A DNA stretch of 8,077 bases, taken from contig JAUWIR010000176.1 in assembly GCA_030605265.1 (NCBI GenBank), positions 1 to 8,077 on the forward strand. The letters are read 5' to 3'. This document shows positions 3,948-8,077 of the stretch, piece by piece; position 1 is the first letter of the stretch; each line of letters starts with the position of its first letter. The notes beneath the pieces were generated by a model. That model was not told the DNA's origin. It was given only the letters and a program-made list of their open reading frames with translations, and searched no databases. Source of the stretch: Pseudomonadota bacterium (GTDB lineage Bacteria; SZUA-182; DTGQ01). The translations under genes were made by a program, and so were the position numbers.

Positions 3948-6545
3948 ATGGATGAAAAAAAGATCAAAGTCAGTACCGGCATATTAGTTATTGATGAATT
4001 GATTGATGGTTTGAAATGGGGAGATAATGTGGTATGGCAGGTAACCAGTACTTTGGAATATTCCTGGCTCGTACGTCCCTTTGTTGCAGATGCTCTTAAA
4101 AAAGGAATTGATATTATTTATATACACTTTGACGAATATGCCATATCCGGAATATCTCCTCCCGGCAAGATAATTCCTATTGATCCGACCCAGGGTTTTG
4201 ACTATTTCTACCGCGCTATCCAAGATGTGATGGAATCTTCAGGGAAAAAAATATACTACATCTTTGATAACATCTCTTTACTGGCCAGGCAGTGGGGAAG
4301 TGATGAGTCTTTGGCCAATTTCTTTCGCACAGTCTGCCCCCGCCTCTTTGAACTTGATACAATCGCCTATTTTGGCTTACTCAGAGGGAGCCATAACAAT
4401 CAAACCATTGCCCGCATCAGGGATACTACTCAAGTATTGATTGATTTTTATGTTCAGAACGGCCAATCACACATCCGTCCGATCAAGGTATGGGATCGGT
4501 ATTCCCCTACTATGTTTGAAACACATGTTCTGATGTCTTCTCTCGGCAAAGCTCCTGAAGGCCCATGGGAAGGAATCGAAGAGCTGCCAAAAATAATGGC
4601 CAATCAGAAGCCGCCTAAATCCGAATATCTTCAACCAATTGAATCATTACTTCAGCACCTGAAGACCAGGGCATGTTGGTCACGTGCCAATTGCGAGGCC
4701 CTGCGCATGGAATTGATCAAGACCCTGATCAGCCAACGGTCCGAGTATTTTGAGATAGCCAGAAAATATTTTTCATTAGAGGACATTGAAAAGATTCATA
4801 AGCGTTTGGTTGGTTCAGGAAGAATAGGCGGAAAGGCAGCCGGAATGCTTTTAGCGCGAAAAATCCTGGAACTGGCCGCCGAAAATGATATGCCTGAGCT
4901 GAAGGATGTGTTTCAAGAGCACGATTCCTATCATATCGGTTCCGATGTTTTTTTCGAATTTTTGCTCGATAATGACCTTCTCTACCTTTTAAGTCAGCAG
5001 TACAAGGATAGAAAGGCCATTGTTTCCGAGTTTCCTAAACTGCGAAAGCTTTTTTTGGAAGCTTCTTTTCGACCGGAAACCCTGGCCCAGCTTCGGCAAT
5101 TGTTGGAACATTTCGGTACCCAACCAATTATTGTACGTTCTTCAAGCCTTTTGGAAGATAACTTCGGATATGCTTTTGCAGGTAAATATGATAGTGTTTT
5201 TTGCACTAATCAAGGAGAATTTACAGAGCGGTTCCATGATTTTTTAAATGCCGTAAAGTTGGTTTACAGCAGTGTGTTAAAGCCCGATGCCCTCCTCTAT
5301 CGCATTAAACACAAATTGATTTATACTGATGAACAAATGGGCATTTTGGTTATGCGTGTGGAAGGGCGCCAGGTGAGCGATAAATTGATGCCGATTATTG
5401 CAGGCGTGGGCTTTTCCCGGAACTTTTTCCCATGGTCACCCCGCATTAATATTGATCGGGGCTTGCTGAGGATCGTGTTCGGTATGGGCACCCGGGCTGT
5501 TGACCGTGTGGGAAATGATTATCCCAGGATGATAGCGTTAAGTCATCCGAATATCCGTCCAGTTCTCTATGAGTCTGAAATAAGGCATTATTCACAGCAC
5601 TCCATTGATCTGATAGATCTGGCATCAAATCAATTTATTACCATGCAGGTTGATGAAGTAATAGACATGGAAAACTTACCTGCCTATAAATATCTCCTTT
5701 CCGTTTATAAAGACGGGACCCTTTCCGATCCTATCAGTTTCATGGCGTGTAAGAGCGCTGAGGCTAAAGTCCTCACCTTCAACAACCTTATTAAAAAAAC
5801 TCCCTTTGCCTCTATCATGAACAAAATTCTGCTTAAATTAGAAGAGGGGTATGGTATTCCAGTAGATATTGAATTTGTAGCGGATATAGACGAAAAGGGC
5901 CAAATAAAAATAAATCTATTGCAGTGCAGGCCACTGAGCGAGGTGCGTGATCAGGAGAAGGTATCTTTACCTGACCAAATTGATCCCAAAGATATCCTTT
6001 TCCAAACAGACAATTGCGTGAACACCGCCCTTGTTGATAAGCTTCGCTATATAGTTTATGTAGACAGCGATGCTTATCAGGAGTCACCCAGAGATAATAA
6101 ATCACAAGTAGGCCGAGCTATCGGACGTATCAATGGAGCCATAGAGGCGGCTGATGAATCATATATCCTGATTGGACCGGGGCGCTGGGGAAGCAACAAC
6201 ATTGATTTGGGTGTAAATGTTACTTACGCCGACATTGATGCCTCATCAGTAATAGTTGAGGTAGCCAAAAGTTCCGGGGGCTTCGTTCCTGAAGTCTCTT
6301 ATGGCACGCATTTTTTCCAGGACCTGGTGGAAGACAGAATTTTTTATCTGGCAGTCTATCCGGGGCTAACCAATAATTTTCTTAATGAAGAATATTTACG
6401 CAATGCGGATAATGCTTTTAGTGAAATGGCTGCTGAATTCAAACCGCTTTCATCAATAGTGCGTGTAATTAAAATGGAAAAAAATTTTCGTCTAATAATG
6501 GACAGGCAAAAAAATCGAGCCATTTGTTTTTGTACTTCAGATTAA
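3948..6545 (+). CDS. KaiC-like / PEP-synthase ATP-grasp fusion protein of unknown activity
   Basis: At 865 residues this is a soluble cytoplasmic protein with no signal or membrane segment. Residues 1-200 resemble a KaiC/RecA fold: TGILVIDELIDGLKWGDNVVW, then DIIYIHFDE (55-63) and IYYIFDNISLL (102-112) as a Walker B-like strand. The Walker A loop GxxxxGKT is replaced by a TSTLEYSW segment (33-40), so ATP binding there is doubtful. Residues about 285-665 are a PEP synthase/PPDK-type ATP-grasp domain: GGKAAGM (294-300, K296), PIIVRSSSLLED (393-404, R397), AFAGKYDS (409-416), VDIEFV (639-644, D640, E642) and LLQCRPLSE (657-665, Q659, R661). Residues 690-865 carry LIGPGRWGS (741-749) and SYGTHFFQDL (784-793). 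The phosphohistidine swivel domain and the PEP/pyruvate barrel of true PEP synthase are missing, so no reaction can be assigned. It is transcribed divergently from the glutamate synthase operon and ends 79 bp before nrpR. The ATG has a modest GAGG 10 bp upstream. Confidence 0.88.
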   Translation: MDEKKIKVSTGILVIDELIDGLKWGDNVVWQVTSTLEYSWLVRPFVADALKKGIDIIYIHFDEYAISGISPPGKIIPIDPTQGFDYFYRAIQDVMESSGKKIYYIFDNISLLARQWGSDESLANFFRTVCPRLFELDTIAYFGLLRGSHNNQTIARIRDTTQVLIDFYVQNGQSHIRPIKVWDRYSPTMFETHVLMSSLGKAPEGPWEGIEELPKIMANQKPPKSEYLQPIESLLQHLKTRACWSRANCEALRMELIKTLISQRSEYFEIARKYFSLEDIEKIHKRLVGSGRIGGKAAGMLLARKILELAAENDMPELKDVFQEHDSYHIGSDVFFEFLLDNDLLYLLSQQYKDRKAIVSEFPKLRKLFLEASFRPETLAQLRQLLEHFGTQPIIVRSSSLLEDNFGYAFAGKYDSVFCTNQGEFTERFHDFLNAVKLVYSSVLKPDALLYRIKHKLIYTDEQMGILVMRVEGRQVSDKLMPIIAGVGFSRNFFPWSPRINIDRGLLRIVFGMGTRAVDRVGNDYPRMIALSHPNIRPVLYESEIRHYSQHSIDLIDLASNQFITMQVDEVIDMENLPAYKYLLSVYKDGTLSDPISFMACKSAEAKVLTFNNLIKKTPFASIMNKILLKLEEGYGIPVDIEFVADIDEKGQIKINLLQCRPLSEVRDQEKVSLPDQIDPKDILFQTDNCVNTALVDKLRYIVYVDSDAYQESPRDNKSQVGRAIGRINGAIEAADESYILIGPGRWGSNNIDLGVNVTYADIDASSVIVEVAKSSGGFVPEVSYGTHFFQDLVEDRIFYLAVYPGLTNNFLNEEYLRNADNAFSEMAAEFKPLSSIVRVIKMEKNFRLIMDRQKNRAICFCTSD

Positions 6546-6555
6546 AGGTGTAAGG

Positions 6556-6569
6556 ATATCTATAGATAT
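6556..6569. repeat. 14-bp perfect palindrome upstream of nrpR
   Basis: ATATCTATAGATAT is fully self-complementary and lies 55 bp before the GTG start of the nrpR-like gene. A second AT-only palindrome, TAATAT-T-ATATTA, follows at 6574-6586. Either could be an autoregulatory site. Because of the base composition, chance palindromes are not rare. Confidence 0.35.
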
Positions 6570-6573
6570 TAAC

Positions 6574-6612
6574 TAATATTATATTAAATCATTTTTTTTA
6601 TTTTTTTATTTA
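6574..6612 (+). other. AT palindrome followed by T-rich tract ahead of nrpR
   Basis: The 6-bp-arm palindrome at 6574-6586 is followed by T8-A-T7-A-T3 (6592-6611), ending directly at the nrpR ribosome binding site. The arrangement has the form of an intrinsic terminator, but the stem contains no G or C and would be weak. It might attenuate readthrough from the upstream gene. No GC-rich terminator is visible in this 79-bp gap. Confidence 0.25.
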
Positions 6613-6618
6613 AGAGGG
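6612..6618 (+). promoter_or_regulatory. Ribosome binding site deciding the GTG start of nrpR
   Basis: AAGAGGG lies 6 bp before the GTG at 6625. No ATG occurs in frame near the domain start, and the encoded ETKADRIIIAIL sequence directly begins the winged-helix domain, so GTG is the right start. Confidence 0.7.
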
Positions 6619-6624
6619 ATTCAG

Positions 6625-7623
6625 GTGGAAACAAAAGCGGATAGAATTATCATTGCTATTTTACGCACTCTGCAAGATATACAAAAACCAGTCGGTGCAA
6701 CAGTAATAGGTAAAAAAATTCAATCATTCGGCATAGAACTTAGCCCACGGACCGTCAGATATTATCTTGCCATTACTGACAACGCCGGATTTACAAAAAA
6801 CATTGGTAATAAACGCGGCCGCGTAATAACCCCTGAGGGAGAAAAAGAGGCAAACAATGCCTTTGTCATGAACAAAATAGGGCTTGTGGCCTCCAAGATA
6901 GACGAGTTTTCCTATAAAATGAATTTCTCTGTATCCAAACTCACCGGTAATATTGTTTTGAATATTTCTATAATAAATTTGCCGGATTTAAAAAATGCCT
7001 TAAAATATATAAGTCATGTCTTTCACAAAGGGCTAGGTATGGGGCATTATGTTGCCTTTGGAAAATCGGCCGGCCAGTTGGGCGACTTCCATATTCCGGC
7101 AGGAAAAATCGCCATAGGTACAGTATGCAGTGTTACCATTAACGGTATATTTCTTAAGGCGGGGATTCCTGTGTCTTCCCGTTTTGGCGGCCTGCTTGAA
7201 ATAAGAAACGGGCAGCCTGGTAGATTTACTGAAATTATTGAGTATAGCGGCTCTACGCTTGATCCTTTGGAGATTTTCATCAAGGGACATATGACAAGTG
7301 TCAGCCAAGCCGCAGAGACTGGGAACGGATTAATAGGAGCCGGCTTTCGGGAAATACCTGCTGCAGCTATTCCGGAAGCAATCAAAATAAAAAAAAGGCT
7401 TATGAAGATAGGGCTTGGAGGAATTTTATCCATTGGCGACCCCGGGCAGGCATTACTTGACATCCCCGTTTCCGAGGGCAGGGCGGCTATGATCGTTGTA
7501 GGAGGAATAAATCCACTTGCTGCCTGTGAAGAGAACGGTATTGAAACTCATAATCTGGCCATGAAAACCTTATTCGAATTTAAAACATTATTCCCTTTTA
7601 GTGAATTGGAAAAGTATATTTAG
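6625..7623 (+). CDS. nrpR: NrpR-like nitrogen regulator (winged HTH + one NrpR domain)
   Basis: At 332 residues this is a predicted DNA-binding repressor. Residues 5-75 form a winged helix-turn-helix of the RNase R/NrpR type, with ILRTLQ, a recognition-helix segment LSPRTVRYYL (39-48) and a wing around GNKRGRVITPEG (61-72). Residues about 85-325 are one NrpR regulatory domain (DUF128), shown by CSVTINGIFLKAGIPVSSR (168-186), FGGLLEI (187-193), the RFTEIIEYSGSTLDPLEIFI segment (200-219), GHMTSV (221-226), GFREIPAAAIP (240-250) and VGGINPLAACEENGIE (292-307). In methanogens NrpR represses nif and glutamine synthetase genes, and 2-oxoglutarate releases it. Many archaeal versions carry two NrpR domains, whereas this one has a single domain joined to the HTH. 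It is probably a dimer controlling ammonium assimilation. It follows the PEP-synthase-like gene by 79 bp and lies one gene from the gdhA operon, a likely target. GTG start. Confidence 0.9.
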   Translation: METKADRIIIAILRTLQDIQKPVGATVIGKKIQSFGIELSPRTVRYYLAITDNAGFTKNIGNKRGRVITPEGEKEANNAFVMNKIGLVASKIDEFSYKMNFSVSKLTGNIVLNISIINLPDLKNALKYISHVFHKGLGMGHYVAFGKSAGQLGDFHIPAGKIAIGTVCSVTINGIFLKAGIPVSSRFGGLLEIRNGQPGRFTEIIEYSGSTLDPLEIFIKGHMTSVSQAAETGNGLIGAGFREIPAAAIPEAIKIKKRLMKIGLGGILSIGDPGQALLDIPVSEGRAAMIVVGGINPLAACEENGIETHNLAMKTLFEFKTLFPFSELEKYI

Positions 7624-7642
7624 ATTTCACTATGGCCGGATA

Positions 7643-7792
7643 TTATTTAGCTGCTCGGAATAATTCCTTTAAAACAATGAGTAAGATCAAGGACTCAATA
7701 TTTCCCATTTGCAGTTGCTGGAATTTCATCACTTGTGTTGCTTTATCACCAATCCCTGCCAATAAGTTGCTTATCAAGAAATGGTATACACT
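7643..7792 (-). pseudogene. Possible remnant or small open frame of unknown identity
   Basis: A 49-codon open frame without an ATG near its start; TTG at 7777 is the first candidate and lacks a Shine-Dalgarno sequence. It reads LLAGIGDKATQVMKFQQLQ then a hydrophobic IESLILLIVLKELF and ends RAAK. The codons look ordinary for a gene, which suggests the tail of a decayed coding sequence, but I recognise no family. The AT-rich sequence upstream on the same strand does not continue it in any frame. It could be chance. Confidence 0.2.
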
Positions 7793-7954
7793 TTAATTTT
7801 TCTTTTTACTTTTAATAGGTTACTTCATTAGTCCGCCTCAAAGTAAATATGGCACATTCTTTGCTCATTTAAAACCTTTAAACGCATTACTCAATATATC
7901 ATTATATTCATAATAATATATTATTTATTATTAGTAAAAATTATTTTCAAGCTA

Positions 7955-7984
7955 CTTAATAAGTACTTTTAGCTGTTTATTAAG
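7955..7984. repeat. Inverted repeat upstream of the last gene
   Basis: CTTAATAA (7955-7962) and TTATTAAG (7977-7984) are perfect 8-bp arms separated by 14 bp, about 30 bp before the start codon at 8015. The position overlaps the expected promoter/leader of that gene, so a regulator site or 5' leader hairpin is plausible. Confidence 0.35.
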
Positions 7985-8014
7985 ATATAGAGAATACTTT
8001 GGGGATTGAAAGCA

Positions 8015-8077
8015 ATGGCGCACAAAGAGCCTTATCCGGAGTTTCAAGAAGGGAGTAAGTATAATTTAAAAATCATA
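8015..8077 (+). CDS. N-terminus of an unidentified protein, cut by the window end
   Basis: Twenty-one codons are open to the end of the window, starting MAHKEPYPEF. GGGGA lies 9 bp before the ATG, and an in-frame stop at 7988-7990 bounds the frame upstream. No signal peptide is visible in these residues. The stretch is too short for family assignment, and no role is proposed. It reads in the same direction as nrpR but is separated by about 390 bp, so it is probably a separate transcription unit. Confidence 0.5.
   Translation, partial: MAHKEPYPEFQEGSKYNLKII

Larger units (their letters stand above)
7624..8014. other. AT-rich intergenic region with palindromes
   Basis: No gene with a ribosome binding site is seen. 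It contains GGAATAATTCC (7657-7667), a small palindrome 33 bp after the nrpR stop that lacks a proper T tract, and a T-rich stretch at 7791-7814 on the plus strand without an adjacent stable stem. It also has AATAATATATTATT (7912-7925), a perfect 14-bp palindrome, and the inverted repeat at 7955-7984 upstream of the next gene. A 49-codon antisense open frame at 7643-7792 is listed separately. Confidence 0.5.

Noticed and set aside
5446..6105. Minus-strand open frames inside the fusion gene
   Set aside because: They are shadows of the long plus-strand gene, with no ribosome binding sites and no family features.
7657..7667. GGAATAATTCC as a methanogen-type NrpR operator or as the nrpR terminator
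   Set aside because: The NrpR operator has six bases between GGAA and TTCC, and here there are three. The stem is only 5 bp and is followed by TTTAAAA, too weak for a terminator call.
1..8077. tRNA, rRNA, CRISPR arrays, insertion sequences or phage attachment sites
   Set aside because: No tRNA cloverleaf, regularly spaced direct repeats, transposase motifs or terminal inverted repeats with target duplications were seen.

Overview
The window looks like a bacterial chromosome segment from an anaerobe. It has AT-rich intergenic DNA, strong AGGAGG-type ribosome binding sites, and gene families shared between strict anaerobic bacteria and methanogenic archaea. The families present are a ferredoxin-type stand-alone glutamate synthase FMN domain, a single-domain NrpR nitrogen regulator, and a KaiC-like/PEP-synthase ATP-grasp fusion. 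Together they best suit a Desulfobacterota-type (former Deltaproteobacteria) organism or a clostridial relative. This assignment is an inference from family content, not from a marker gene.

Layout. Positions 1-483 hold no convincing gene, only several inverted repeats downstream of the first operon. On the minus strand, 3422 to 484 is a two-gene nitrogen-assimilation operon: a glutamate synthase large-subunit-like gene (GltB domain 2 type, 3422-1791) followed after 59 bp by glutamate dehydrogenase (1731-484). The glutamate synthase gene carries two compensating single-base frameshifts, both in homopolymers, which split it into three reading frames. Joined, they give a normal 543-residue protein.

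A 525-bp AT-rich divergent intergenic region (3423-3947) holds the promoters of both directions, an unusual concentration of GGCAA/TTGCC half-sites (two of the pairs forming tight palindromes), and a hairpin with a possible competing fold. On the plus strand, 3948-6545 encodes an 865-residue protein. It combines a KaiC/RecA-like N-terminal domain that has lost its Walker A motif, a PEP-synthase/PPDK-type ATP-grasp domain that keeps its catalytic residues, and a C-terminal GPGRWG-containing domain. The usual phosphohistidine and PEP/pyruvate domains are absent. After 79 bp comes an nrpR-like regulator (6625-7623, GTG start). The remaining 7624-8014 is AT-rich non-coding DNA with palindromes and a weak antisense open frame, followed by the first 21 codons of an unidentified gene (8015 onward).

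How the genes may work together. NrpR in methanogens represses nitrogen genes and is relieved by 2-oxoglutarate. Here a short NrpR sits beside genes whose enzymes consume or produce 2-oxoglutarate and glutamate. The palindrome GGCAA-N4-TTGCC lies directly upstream of a TATAAT -10 element of the glutamate synthase operon, where a repressor would block transcription. I infer, but cannot prove, that NrpR controls this locus through that site. The PEP-synthase-like fusion between them may link carbon/energy status to nitrogen assimilation. Its biochemical activity is unknown and it is the most novel-looking item in the window.
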